Positions 36,493 through 45,713 of a stretch of DNA of 64,000 nt are shown here, in pieces. Under the pieces are notes generated by a model. That model saw only the letters and a list, made by a program, of their open reading frames with translations, searched no databases and was not told the origin of the DNA. The first letter of the stretch is position 1. The number at the start of each line of letters is the position of its first letter. Origin of the DNA: DATFCK01 sp963728975. GTDB lineage: Bacteria; Verrucomicrobiota; Verrucomicrobiia; Chthoniobacterales; UBA10450. The position numbers and the translations under genes were made by a program. The stretch is taken from the NCBI GenBank assembly GCA_963728975.1, contig CAVSMF010000007.1, forward strand, positions 86,318-150,317. Reading direction: 5' to 3'.

Positions 36493-36926
36493 GCGCCTAC
36501 GCTGATACGAGCTTTCTCTACAGCTTGTATGTGCAACAGGCTCATTCCGCCGTCGCCGCTGCTTATGTGAAGTCGCGCCCCGAGGAGCCACTTCCGATCA
36601 CCAGCTTGAATCGGTTTGAGCTGGCCAATGCCATTCGTCTCTCCGTTTTTCGAAAACTGCTCGACCGCCAGAAAGCCGAAGCAGATCTCAGGTTGATTGA
36701 CAAGGACCTGGCCGCTGGGGTCCTGCTCCTTATTTCGTGCGATTGGGTAGCGGTGCACGCGAAAGCGGAAGAGCTTTCGTCGGTTCGGACAATCAAAACC
36801 GGGCATCGCGCGATGGATCTGCTCCACGTCGCCTCCGCCCTCGTGGTCGGCGCTTCTCAGTTCCTTACATTCGACCGCAACCAGGCGGGCCTGGCAGTGG
36901 TTTCGGGACTGACAGTGAAACCGTGA
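36489..36926 (+). CDS. PIN-domain toxin (VapC-like), TTG start
   Basis: 145 residues. Acidic residues of the PIN site: YADTSFL, FELANA, RAMDLLHVASAL, FLTFDRNQ. The TTG at 36,489 overlaps the antitoxin stop. Presumed tRNA/mRNA-cleaving toxin neutralised by the Phd-type protein. Confidence 0.87.
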   Translation: MSAYADTSFLYSLYVQQAHSAVAAAYVKSRPEEPLPITSLNRFELANAIRLSVFRKLLDRQKAEADLRLIDKDLAAGVLLLISCDWVAVHAKAEELSSVRTIKTGHRAMDLLHVASALVVGASQFLTFDRNQAGLAVVSGLTVKP

Positions 36927-37241
36927 GGCGACGGCGGCTGCCGGGGTGATGGGGACGCTTCGCGGGTTAATTGTTAATGGTTAACGGGGGAAGGGGGCCG
37001 CGTAAAAGGGCTGACGCCCTCACGCGGTTTTTTGGGCGCATCCGCCTTCGCCAAGGCTACGGCGCGATTCGTCCTGCGCGGCAGGCGAAGGGGGCGGGTT
37101 TTTGAAGTAGGAAGTAGGAAGTAGAAAAGTAGAAAAGCGGCGGGGGGCGGGGAGGGGGAGGCAGAGCGCAAAGGGCGAAGGGGCAAGCAAATCGGGCTAC
37201 GGACTTCTTGCCGACTCTCGCAATTAGGAGATAATGATGAA
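36927..37241. repeat. Repeat-rich intergenic stretch
   Basis: Contains a CCGCGTAAAAGGGCTGACGCCCTCACGCGG inverted structure (~36,998-37,027) and GTAGGAA/GTAGAAAA heptamers (~37,107-37,135). No gene. Confidence 0.65.
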
Positions 37242-37433
37242 ATGAGCAACCGAGAAATGGTGATTGAACTGGTGGGCCAACTCCCACAAGACACTCCATT
37301 AGATGAGATAGCGCGACGAATCGAACTGTTAGCCGGCATTCACGCCGGGCGTGAGCAAGCTCGCCGCAACGAGGGCACCCCAATCGAAGACGCTCGCCAG
37401 CTCGTTGACGAATGGGTCTGCCAGTCATCCTAA
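37242..37433 (+). CDS. Small antitoxin-like protein paired with a ParE-type toxin
   Basis: 63 residues, MVIELVGQLPQDTPLDEIARRIELLAGIHAG...EGTPIEDARQLVDEWV. Proteins with this pattern lie upstream of ParE/RelE toxins; here it overlaps such a gene by 22 nt. No DNA-binding motif is obvious. Antitoxin role inferred from context. Confidence 0.75.
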   Translation: MSNREMVIELVGQLPQDTPLDEIARRIELLAGIHAGREQARRNEGTPIEDARQLVDEWVCQSS

Positions 37434-37708
37434 CGCCACAATCCAGGAACGATCTTAAAAGAATCGTTTCTTACATTGCTCGCCACAATCCGGAACGTGC
37501 GCGTTCATTTGGGAATCAGCTGATTGATCGCGCATTGGCGATAGGTAATTTTCCAGAATCAGGGCGAACCGTGCCGGAGATCAAGGATACAGCCGTGCGC
37601 GAGGTGATCTATGGTCCGTATCGAATCATTTATGAAATCTTCCGTCACCCCGATGCAATTTACGTTTTGCGATTCTGGCATGGGGCCAGGGGTGTGCCGC
37701 GAATCTAG
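37412..37708 (+). CDS. ParE/RelE-type toxin
   Basis: 98 residues: ILTPQSRNDLKRIVSYIARHNPERA..., FPESGRTVPEI, REVIYGPYRIIYEI, IYVLRFWHGAR. These are successive ParE/RelE fold elements, including the Y.P.RIIY strand and VL...HG.R end. Intact, unlike the paralogue at 27,099. Confidence 0.87.
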   Translation: MGLPVILTPQSRNDLKRIVSYIARHNPERARSFGNQLIDRALAIGNFPESGRTVPEIKDTAVREVIYGPYRIIYEIFRHPDAIYVLRFWHGARGVPRI

Positions 37709-37912
37709 AAAGGAGAGCGGACTTGCGAAGCGAATAGGGGGGAATCGAGGTCAGATTCACAGATCACGGGGCGGAACTCCGAAACGCCTGCCCGTTTACG
37801 GGACGGCCCGAATACTTTCGGGGCTGAAATGTGGAGAGGGGGAAGCGGGGTCGGGCTGGGCTTGCCCTGAGTTTTGTCATTGCGCGTTTTCCCGCTAACG
37901 TCGTTACCGCAT

Positions 37913-38428
37913 ATGCAGGCAGTTTTCGATCTGCTGGCGCGGAGTTCGCGGCCGTTTCTCATCGTGGGAGGTCACGCTCTGGCAGCGCACGGACTAATTC
38001 GTCAAACCATCGATATCGATTGCCTGATCATTGCTGAAGATCAGGAGGCTTTCGGAGCAAATGTGATCTCTGGGGGATATACAATGACTGCGCGAACGGA
38101 AAACTTCGCCCGCTATGCCCACGAATCGACACAGATGCCGGAGATCGATGTTCTTTTTGTCGACCAGAATACGTTCAGGAAACTCGAGCACGAGGCTATC
38201 CAACTGCATCGAGGTCAAGGCGAATTCCGGGTTCCAGGCTTGGCCCAACTCATTGCTTTAAAACTGCACGCGATTCGTAATCAACCCCATCGCCTAGCTC
38301 GCGATCTCTTCGATATTGCCGAGCTGCTTCGCCTCAATCCGGGGAAGCTCACCGAAGCCGACCTCGGCCACCTTTGTGAAAAATTTGGGCCACCGGGAAT
38401 CCGCGCTAAACTAGCGGAGCTATCATGA
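37913..38428 (+). CDS. Nucleotidyltransferase-fold protein (AbiEii/DUF6036-like)
   Basis: From ATG 37,913, 171 residues: FLIVGGHALAAHGLIRQTIDIDCLI is a minimal nucleotidyltransferase core (GG.AL...G.R.T.DID), with a further acidic residue at EIDVLFVD and LIALKLHAI. Related proteins are toxin-like partners in two-gene modules. It overlaps the small gene at 38,425 by 4 nt (ATGA). Activity not assigned. Confidence 0.75.
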   Translation: MQAVFDLLARSSRPFLIVGGHALAAHGLIRQTIDIDCLIIAEDQEAFGANVISGGYTMTARTENFARYAHESTQMPEIDVLFVDQNTFRKLEHEAIQLHRGQGEFRVPGLAQLIALKLHAIRNQPHRLARDLFDIAELLRLNPGKLTEADLGHLCEKFGPPGIRAKLAELS

Positions 38429-38613
38429 ACACGGATTTCGTTCTGCCCAAGTGGAATCCTCCGCCACCGTCGCAGCGGGAGACTATCTCAGATGACGTCT
38501 ATCTGTCCTGGCTCGCGGAGCAGCGCGTATGGTTGATCCGCGATGGCCGCCTGAAAAGGATCCAGTCGGACCCGGCGCGTTGTCCGGTCGATCAGCGTTT
38601 CGTTCTCGACTGA
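38425..38613 (+). CDS. Small partner of the nucleotidyltransferase-fold protein
   Basis: 62 residues, KWNPPPPSQRETISDDVYLSWLAEQRVWLIRDGRLKRIQSD. No family recognised. Its 4-nt overlap with the nucleotidyltransferase gene suggests a translationally coupled module. Confidence 0.65.
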   Translation: MNTDFVLPKWNPPPPSQRETISDDVYLSWLAEQRVWLIRDGRLKRIQSDPARCPVDQRFVLD

Positions 38614-38757
38614 GCCAAAGATTCGGCCGGGCAGCGAGCAGGGAGCAGGGACGAAGAAATTTCGGATTTCGGATTGCGGATTGCGGAATGCGGAATGCGA
38701 AATGCGAAGCAATACAAAGCCGAAGGGGGAACGGACTTGAGGCTTTCTGAAGCGCAT

Positions 38758-39276
38758 TCAGCCTCTCCGTGTGCGTTTAGCGCTGCTTTGCGCGGCCAAA
38801 AACCGGGCGTCATCGAGATCTTTTGGACGTCCCGTCGCCCGTTTGTTTTTAAGGAGCAGCGGCAAAGCGATGTAGAAAGCGGGAATGACGCCCTTCTTCG
38901 TTTTGAGCCGAACCCGGAGACGGGAGGGCCACGCCCTTTCAAAGCGAACTCCGTCAATCCGGTTCATCAGATCGATGCGGTGCGGCGGACGGCCAAATTG
39001 AAATATCATTCCTTTCTCGCGCAGTTCGTTAGGGGAACCGACCCCGGGGATGCGGCCATGCCAAAATTCCAACAGGGCCCGGTACAATCGGCCCGCGTTT
39101 TTCTCGGTATTGTCGTAGAAAAAATCGACATCGCCCGTGACTCGCGGGTAGCCGTGGTAAATGACAGCTTCACCGCCGACGATGAGATAGCGGACGCGAT
39201 GGACGGCAAGGAGCCGAAGGAAAGCCAGGATATCTTGGGAAAAACCGCCGCCTTCTATGATGATAGGCGATGGCAT
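38758..39276 (-). CDS. Nucleotidyltransferase-fold protein (AbiEii/DUF6036-like)
   Basis: 172 residues: FLRLLAVHRVRYLIVGGEAVIYHGYPRVTGDVDFFYD has the GGEA...G.PR.T.DVD core, and HRIDLMNRIDGV the third acidic site. The C-terminal RPKDLDDARFL is a common end of this family. It overlaps its small upstream partner by 22 nt. Confidence 0.78.
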   Translation of the reverse strand: MPSPIIIEGGGFSQDILAFLRLLAVHRVRYLIVGGEAVIYHGYPRVTGDVDFFYDNTEKNAGRLYRALLEFWHGRIPGVGSPNELREKGMIFQFGRPPHRIDLMNRIDGVRFERAWPSRLRVRLKTKKGVIPAFYIALPLLLKNKRATGRPKDLDDARFLAAQSSAKRTRRG

Positions 39277-39428
39277 TCGCGAACATCTTTGGCATTTGCT
39301 GGATACGCGCGTTTGCGTAAAGCACGAGCAATTTTGATCCGTTCCTGTGGGGTGAGAGCAATGTTTTGGCGAACGTCGTACTGGTCAGCCCGACGGAAAT
39401 TGCGGCTCTTTTTCACGATACGTTCCAC
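39255..39428 (-). CDS. Small partner protein upstream of the nucleotidyltransferase-fold gene (GTG start)
   Basis: Reading from GTG 39,428 gives 57 residues: VERIVKKSRNFRRADQYDVR, QNIALTPQERIKIARALRKR and AYPANAKDVRECHRLSS. The pattern R.AD.YDV.Q...LTP.ER...AR.L..R.YP..A.DVRE is that of small proteins found in front of AbiEii-like nucleotidyltransferases. It was below usual length cut-offs. Overlaps the next gene by 22 nt. Confidence 0.75.
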   Translation of the reverse strand: MERIVKKSRNFRRADQYDVRQNIALTPQERIKIARALRKRAYPANAKDVRECHRLSS

Positions 39429-39456
39429 AAAAATAACTTATCGTGACCCACTCTGA

Positions 39457-40567
39457 GACGCAAGGAATTCGGCGCGCCTGCCGCGCGCAGCTCACCGGAG
39501 GACGGAGTTGAGAGTTGAGAGTTGAGAGCGGGGAGCGGACAAAAAAAGCACCAAGCACCAAACCCCAAGCACCAGGGAAGCACCAATATTCAATAACCAA
39601 GTCCCAGGTAGGGACGCATCTCCGAGGCGTCCAAAGAGGAGGGCGAAAAAGCACCAAGCACCGGAGGACGGAGTTGAGAGTTGAGAGTTGAGAGCGGGGA
39701 GCGGGGAAAGTAGGAAGTAGAAATTAGAAATTAGAAAGTAGAAAGGGAAACTGAACGCTCAACGCCCAACGCCCAACGCCCAACGCCCAACGCCCAACGC
39801 TCAACGCTCAACGCTCAACGCTCAACGCTCAACGCTCAACGCCCAACGCCCAAAGCACCAACGCTCCAACACCCAACGTCCCGACGCTCACGCAAGTCGG
39901 ACGAGGAGAAGAGGGGAGATTGCGGCCTCTGGCTCGGAGAGATTTCGGATTTCGGATTGCGAATTGCGGAATGGGGGGCGGGGGGAGGGGGAATTGCGGA
40001 TTGCGGATTTCGGATTTCGGATTGGGGGGCGGGAGGAGGGGGAATTGCGGATTGCGGAGGATTTCGGATTTCGGATTGCGAATTGCGGAATGGGGGGAGG
40101 GGGGAGGGGGAATTGCGGATTGCGGATTGCGGAATGCGGAATGCGGATTGGGGGGCGGGGAGCTGGGGCGGGAAAAGCTGAAAAGCGAAAAACTGAAAGC
40201 GGAGACATAAGACAGAGAGAACCCGCCTCGGATTAGAATCGAATGATCAAAGAAGTCAGAATTCCCCGGGGCAGACACGGCAAACTTTTGATCAGCAGGA
40301 ATTGGGATTGGAAGGCGTCTGTGCTTGCCACGCCGTAGCTCGCAAAGGCGGGTCAGACGCCGGCGCGCTGTGTAGAGGCGTCTGTGTCAGCCGCTGGTTT
40401 AATAGCTAGGTGCTTGGCACAAGCACCTCTGCACGACGAACCAAGGAACGCTGGAAAACAGGAATCTGAAAGCTGATCTTCTAACTTCGATCTTCTATCT
40501 TCCCCGGCCCGCCGTAATCTTCATGAAGGTGGCTGCGCGCGCCCTATCTTCTATCTTCCTGGCGCGC
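39457..40567. repeat. Heptamer arrays and dispersed repeats
   Basis: No gene. 39,505-39,530 and ~39,670-39,700: TTGAGAG (7 nt). 39,545-39,610: ACCAAGC-type units and a REP variant (GTAGGGACGCATCTCCGAGGCGTCC). 39,752-39,855: about 14 units of AACGCYC (7 nt). 39,943-40,150: GGATTGC/GGATTTC heptamers. 40,371-40,400: GTAGAGGCGTCTGTGTCAGCCGC REP with a broken stem. Confidence 0.85.
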
Positions 40568-40990
40568 CTAAAACGGACTGATTAACGGAATTAGCTGGCG
40601 ACGATTGCGGCGGTAAGTGAGAAAATCGCGGTCAGTAGTGAAGACGATTGAATCGCGTTCCAGCTCTGACATTCGCACCAGGCACGCGTCTGCAAACGAC
40701 ATCGGGACGCTTGAATAACGCTCTAGAAGCCGCAGGATTTCAGTCGCTTCCGCGGAATAAGAGAACCCCGGGCTGACCGATACCAGTCCCTCGCGTAACA
40801 AACCGGCCAGAGTTGCAATGCCGTGGCGGAGCCGGCTAATCAGGAAAAACGCTTCCGAGAGGACCGCCTCGCAGGTGAGAAGCGGGTCGTGCAGCTGAGC
40901 GAGTTCTCCCTGAACCCAGCGGTGATGGATATCACGCCGGTCGAGCAGCGCCACTAGCGGCCCGGTGTCAACGAGAACGCGACGTGCCAT
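40568..40990 (-). CDS. PIN-domain toxin
   Basis: 140 residues: RRVLVDTGPLVALLD, ...LLTCEAVLSEAFFL, PMSFADACLVRMSEL, IVFTTDRDFLTYR supply the four acidic PIN positions. It overlaps its ribbon-helix-helix antitoxin gene by 23 nt. Likely ribonuclease toxin. Confidence 0.88.
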   Translation of the reverse strand: MARRVLVDTGPLVALLDRRDIHHRWVQGELAQLHDPLLTCEAVLSEAFFLISRLRHGIATLAGLLREGLVSVSPGFSYSAEATEILRLLERYSSVPMSFADACLVRMSELERDSIVFTTDRDFLTYRRNRRQLIPLISPF

Positions 40991-41204
40991 ACCCGGTCAT
41001 ACGCGATTTGTTGGTAGATAGATCGGCTGGTCCGCGCAATTTCCCGACGTAGGGCCGCATGGCATCGAGCATCGAAGGCGAGCGCCGGCCGGGTCGCTTC
41101 AGCGCTTCACGCAAAACAGCGGACTTGGTTCGTCGCGACGCGGCAGCAGCCGCTTGGAGCCTTGCGTATTCCGCCTTGGAAAGTTTGACGGTAACGGTAG
41201 GCAT
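40968..41204 (-). CDS. Ribbon-helix-helix antitoxin
   Basis: 78 residues from ATG 41,204: PTVTVKLSKAEYARLQAAAA...RTKSAVLREALKRP, a CopG-type beta strand and two helices, then a basic toxin-binding tail. The open frame extends to 41,546 only through heptamer repeats. Confidence 0.82.
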   Translation of the reverse strand: MPTVTVKLSKAEYARLQAAAAASRRTKSAVLREALKRPGRRSPSMLDAMRPYVGKLRGPADLSTNKSRMTGYGTSRSR

Positions 41205-41560
41205 GCCGGGGATGGTATTACATTTTTCAGCAAATGCAATACCAAAGGGAAGCCAGGCAGAGAGCAGGGGCGAAGGGAAGGGAATTGCGGATTGCGGATT
41301 TCGGATTGCGGATTGCGGATTGCGGAATTGGGGAGTGGGGGGATCGGGAATTGCGGATTTCGGATTTCGGATTGCGGATGGCAGGCGAGAAGGGAAGGCG
41401 CAGGACGGAGGGCATGGGGCGGGGGTGGGGGCTTTTCGGCGAGGGCGCCGAAAAAGGGCACGCGAGGGCGCGTGCGCTCCCCGGATCAGGTCGCGGCACG
41501 GAGGCCCCTCCCACATTGAGGAAACGAAACAAAGCGCCGCTACCATTCCAACTTCTCGCT
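41205..41560. repeat. Heptamer array
   Basis: GGATTGC/GGATTTC units at ~41,283-41,325 and ~41,351-41,380, a GGCGAGGGCGCC hairpin and a GGCACG...CGTGC stretch near 41,460-41,480. No gene. Confidence 0.8.
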
Positions 41561-41965
41561 TCAGCGGCTTATGAAATCCTCAAGCGAAACGGCGTGCTCT
41601 GGAAAGTTACGCAACACTTGTCGATCGACGGTGATAAGGGGCACTCGTTGATCGCGGGCCAGGGCGACGAATTCACAGTCGTAAGCGGAGCAGCCGGATT
41701 GATCGACCAGACGAAGAACGGCAGAGGAAGCGACGGCAAACTCGCGCCCGATCAGCAGAGACTCGGCCAGGTCCGTGATCTCGATCGCCGCCTCAATGGT
41801 CAGCAAGCGTTGTCGAAGCGGCCCGGCCAATGCATTCCGGAACTCCGAGCGCCAGAGAAGCGGGGCCATCCATTGCGAATCGCGCTGCCAGAGAACATCC
41901 GCCTTCTCCGCATAAGTCGAAGCCATGCAGCGATAACAGATGATGTTGGTATCGACGACAATCAT
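41561..41965 (-). CDS. PIN-domain toxin (VapC/FitB-like)
   Basis: From ATG 41,965, 134 residues: MIVVDTNIICYRCM, LLWRSEFRNALA, SAYDCEFVALARDQRVPLITVDRQVLRNFP. Acidic PIN residues are all in place. It follows a FitA-like antitoxin gene with a 52-nt gap; the region between (41,966-42,017) has no start signal seen. Confidence 0.87.
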   Translation of the reverse strand: MIVVDTNIICYRCMASTYAEKADVLWQRDSQWMAPLLWRSEFRNALAGPLRQRLLTIEAAIEITDLAESLLIGREFAVASSAVLRLVDQSGCSAYDCEFVALARDQRVPLITVDRQVLRNFPEHAVSLEDFISR

Positions 41966-42017
41966 CCGCCTCTTCTCAGGGCAGTCCGAAAGCTTTTGCG
42001 AGCGGGCGGCTTCCGAC

Positions 42018-42260
42018 TCACAGGCGCCCTGCCCGTTTCCAGGCATCGATTTGTCGCGCGGTAACCGGCCGCTGAAAGAGAGATCGGGCGCGTCGGATTG
42101 ATTCTTCCAGTTCGGCGGGGTCAATCGGGCGGGCAGAGGAAGTCGCGGCTTCGAGGGTGGCAATGACTTCGCTGTTCAGGCTGCGCCGGTGCATTTGGGC
42201 GCGGCTCTTGAGCTCGCGATGCAAAGCTTTGGAAAGGTTCTTGAGGGTAATGGTCGGCAT
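42018..42260 (-). CDS. FitA/Arc-type antitoxin
   Basis: 80 residues: PTITLKNLSKALHRELKSRAQMHRRSLNSEVIATLEAA is the FitA-like ribbon-helix-helix consensus (strand I..L...L...L..RA..H.RSLN.E), with an acidic/basic tail binding the PIN toxin downstream. Confidence 0.87.
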   Translation of the reverse strand: MPTITLKNLSKALHRELKSRAQMHRRSLNSEVIATLEAATSSARPIDPAELEESIRRARSLFQRPVTARQIDAWKRAGRL

Positions 42261-42358
42261 CGTGCAACCATAATGGTTTCATTTTGGTTGTCAACTTCGA
42301 TTTCCGGGAACAGGTGGTTGATACAACCACCTCGACAAGGCCTGACGCCGCCTTCCCC

Positions 42359-42422
42359 CATGGCGATTCAGCCCGCCTGCAACGCTATGCGTAGCATTGC
42401 GGGCAAGGTGAATCGCCGCTAC
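42359..42422. repeat. REP hairpin with a nested hairpin in its loop
   Basis: Outer stem GGCGATTC/GAATCGCC with CTACC foot; inner 36-bp insert contains GCCTGCAACGCTATGC-GTAGCATTGCGGGC. Matching loop-empty hairpins lie at ~45,937-45,967 and ~46,199-46,229. Same insert at 26,777-26,806. Confidence 0.85.
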
Positions 42423-43047
42423 CTGCCGTGGTCCGTAGTCAGTAGTCCCGTGGGCCGGAGGACGCCGGCGCTTCGGACGCCCTCTATTCCTGCGCCGTCT
42501 TTGTCGGCTTGGGAATCCGACTCTTGCTGATGCGCGCGTGTCATCACGGCCGCCACCAACATCAGGGCAGTGATTAGGATCAGAAGAACGTCGATCATCC
42601 TTTGGGATGCGGTAGCGTATGGATCCGCCTTCGTTTGACTACGGCGTGACAGGTCGGCTTTGGGAGGCATGGGAGGGGGGGAGGAGGGGGATTGCGGATT
42701 GCGGATTGCGGATTGCGGAGTGATGGAGGAGGGGGGATTGCGGATTGCGGATTGCGGATTGCGGAATGATGGGAGTGATGGAGTGATGGAGTGATGGAGG
42801 AGGGGGGATTGCGGATTGCGGATTGCGGATTGCGGGAATGGTGGAGTGATGGAGTGATGGAGTGATGGAGTGATGGAGTGGTGGAGACTCCATACTCACA
42901 ATCCTGTAAATCCCGTTAATCCTGTCTAGTTTTGTATCTCTTCCTGGCTTCCTGCGTTCCTTAGCGATTCCTCTTTCTGGTTTCCAGATTCAATTCCTTC
43001 CTCCCCCGGCGTCTGACACAGACGCCCTACAACTCTTCCTGCGTTCC
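42423..43047. repeat. Repeat-filled intergenic region
   Basis: GGATTGC heptamers at ~42,690-42,720, 42,735-42,765 and 42,806-42,836, TGGAGTGA octamers (~42,770-42,890), and GGCGTCTG/CAGACGCC REP (~43,008-43,030). A 58-residue frame at 42,419-42,598 with one hydrophobic segment is not supported. Confidence 0.8.
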
Positions 43048-45290
43048 TTAGCGATTCCTCCTGGCTTCGTGGTTTTCAGATTCAATTTTTTGTCTGGTCC
43101 TCTGACTTCCAAATGGGCGCCGACGGCGCGGACGCCCTCCAGCCTTCCGCCGCAGGAGCGGCAGCATAGTAAGCATCAGCGCCCCGGCCGCCCACGTGCC
43201 CGGTTCCGGGATCGCTGGGCCCATGATCAGCAGGATCTCGTTCGGATTGTTGTAGTCGATGAAGTAGCCGGCCGGCAAATTCGATTCGTTATCGAACGTC
43301 CCGGTTAACGACCCGGTGTAAGTCGCCAGTTCGTAACTTGCCGCTCCAGTCGATCCTTGCACCTGAAACGCGATTCGGTCGAACGCGCCGCTCAAATCCA
43401 GATTGCCGATGATCACCAGCCGGTCGCTCGTCGGTACTATTGAGATCCACAATATAACTGGCGAGGTTACTAATATCGGTGCCGGAAAAGGTCACGCTGC
43501 TGGCGGTTAACGTGAGCGCGCCGATCGTTCCGTTGTCAGCCCCGGTGATGTTGCCGCCCGCGTTGATATCAATGTTGTTCGAGCCCGCATCGATCGCGCC
43601 GGTGCCGCCGAGAGTGCCGCCGCTGTTGACCATGACCGCTCCACTGCCGGTGGCTGAGCCGGTGGAATTGTTGGCCAGCAACGTCCCGGCGCTGACAGTC
43701 GTTCCACCAGTATAGGTGTTGCCGGTGGATGCGGACATGATGAGCGCTCCGTTTCCTGCTTTGGTCAATGTTCTCGAGTTGCCGGAGATGGCGCCGCTAA
43801 CGGTCAGGTTTGTCCCCGAATCGGTGACGGTCCAGGTCTGGTTGGCGCCGAGCACGATATTGCTGTTGATGGCGTGATTCCCGGAGCCGCTCTCCACCAT
43901 GATGCCGTTGCCCGGCGCGTTGCCGTTCGCGCCGGTGGCGTTGATGGCAAGTATGTTCCCGTCGATCCCGACCGAACTGAGAGCGTCCCCCATGAAAGTG
44001 AGACTGTTGATGGCGAAATTTTCTCCCAGAACGGTATTCGAAAAATTACTGGCGCCGGTTCCGCCGAAGAAGACATTGGTGATTGCGCCGGGAAGCTGGT
44101 CGGCATTCGCGGTGCCGGCGGCGTCGGTGGTGAAATTACTCAAAGGACCGGAAGTGCCGTTCCATCCGGAGCCACTGTTCCCTTGCCAATAAACCGCTGC
44201 CGGAGTCGGCTTTGTCCGCGATCGTTAAGGTGATCCGTGAACCGGTGCTGCCGAATCCGTAACTCTTGCCGAATACCGGATCGAGGACCGAAAGATTATT
44301 GGCCGAACCGCCGAGCGTGCCGGAATAACCGATAAGATTGTAAGTGCCGTTGCCGGTAAAAGCGGTAACTGTTCCTTCCTGGTAAAGGTTGATTCCACCG
44401 CCGTTAATCGTTAGCCGGTTGGCTACGGTCACGTTGGCGAAGTCGTTGGCCGGCGTGGTGTTAAATTCGTAGTCCAGAATCGAACCGGCGTTCAAAGTCA
44501 ACGCGGTCGTACGACAAGGTGCCGACGCCGTTCCCGGGAGCGAGATGGGAGCCGCTGGCGACGATAACGCGCGCCATTGACGTTTCCGCCCCCGTTCAAC
44601 GCCTGACCCGGCGCGAGAACAATGGTGCTGTTGCTTAGAAGAGTAACATCCAGGAGTAGCGCCGGCCGCCGACACTGATCGTCGACGACGAACTGATGTT
44701 ATTGGTGCACGTGTCGCTGAAAGCTCTGAGAATGCCGGAGTTTACCGCGGTAACCCCGCTGTAGGTATTGATCGCGCTAAAGGTGGCGGTGCCGCCGCCG
44801 GTCTTGGTGATGCCGAAACCATTGCCGCCGTCCGAAATGTCGGAGTCGATCGTTAAGCGTGCCGTGCGATATCGAAAGTTGCCGCTTTGTCCCAAAGCGA
44901 GATAGCAGAGTGCCGGATGCCGTTAGGATTGCCGTGCCCTCAGATCTCTAATGTCGCCCCGCGTTGCCGACATAGAGCAGATCGAGCGGCGTTGCCCGAA
45001 ACGCTGTTTCCAAGATTTCCCGGGCCGCCCAAGGTCAGGGTGCTGTTGGCCGAGCCCGAGCGCCTCGTTTCGAATGGAGAACGTTCCGCTGTTGCCGTGA
45101 TGTTGAACGAACCAACGGCCAGGTTGCCGTATTCAGTTTCCTGGTGCCGTCAGCGTTTCCGGTATAGATTGCATCTTCGTTACCTCAGGCTGCATGCCCC
45201 AAACTCCAGAGGCTGTCCTTTAACAGATTGGAGCTGTCGCCGCCGGAAAAGATGTTTTCTGTATTTGCCCCGTTAGCCGGGCGGCCGGAC
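43048..45290 (-). pseudogene. Autotransporter-type beta-strand-repeat PEP-CTERM protein, heavily frameshifted
   Basis: Reading right to left: decayed remnants at ~45,280-44,900 (NTENIFSGGDSSN, DAIYTGNADGTRKLNT), GFGITKTGGGTATFSAINTYSGVTAVNSGILRA at ~44,860-44,690, LTINGGGINLYQEGTVTAFTGNGTYNLIGYSG at ~44,430-44,330, and ALIMSASTGNTYTGGTTVSAGTLLANNSTGSATGSGAVMVNSGG plus a long repeat run at 44,140-43,430. The end AIPEPGTWAAGALMLTMLPLLRRK is a PEP-CTERM tail. Pieces lie in at least four frames. The last frame runs past the basic end into repeat-derived codons to 43,048. Confidence 0.85.
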
Positions 45291-45713
45291 AAAATAAAAA
45301 TGCCTAACAAGGACTAAGCGAGTAATTAGCAAAACCGCCGAGACCCGGCTTTGCGGTCGCGCGGGTACGGCGGCATGGCCTGACGATGGGGGGATTCGAC
45401 GGCACGAGTGTCTGGGGGGTTGGGGGGAAGCGAGAATCACATCAATCATCCTACATCGTGTCAATACAAAATCGTACGTAGTCGTTAGGCTACATCCGAC
45501 AAAATGTGAATAGCGGTGAATAACTCCCCTGCGCCGTTAGCGGCGCAAGGCAGAGAAGATCGCCGCGTAAAAGGCTTCGCCTCACGCGGTGGGAGGGATG
45601 ACCGCGTGCCAAGGAAGAGAGATTTGTCCGCCAAATACGCGAACAGGCGCGAAAGGAAAAGACAGCAGAGGGCAAAGAGCAAAGGGCGAAGGGAAAGCAG
45701 GAAAGCCTTAACC
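45291..45713. other. Gene-free stretch
   Basis: No gene is convincing here. ~45,560-45,590 has a GCCGCGTAAAAGGC...CCTCACGCGG inverted structure like the one at 37.0 kb. Confidence 0.5.

Noticed and set aside
42419..42598. Small membrane protein of 58 residues
   Set aside because: One hydrophobic segment only, no partner, and the second half is repeat-derived; not enough to call a gene.
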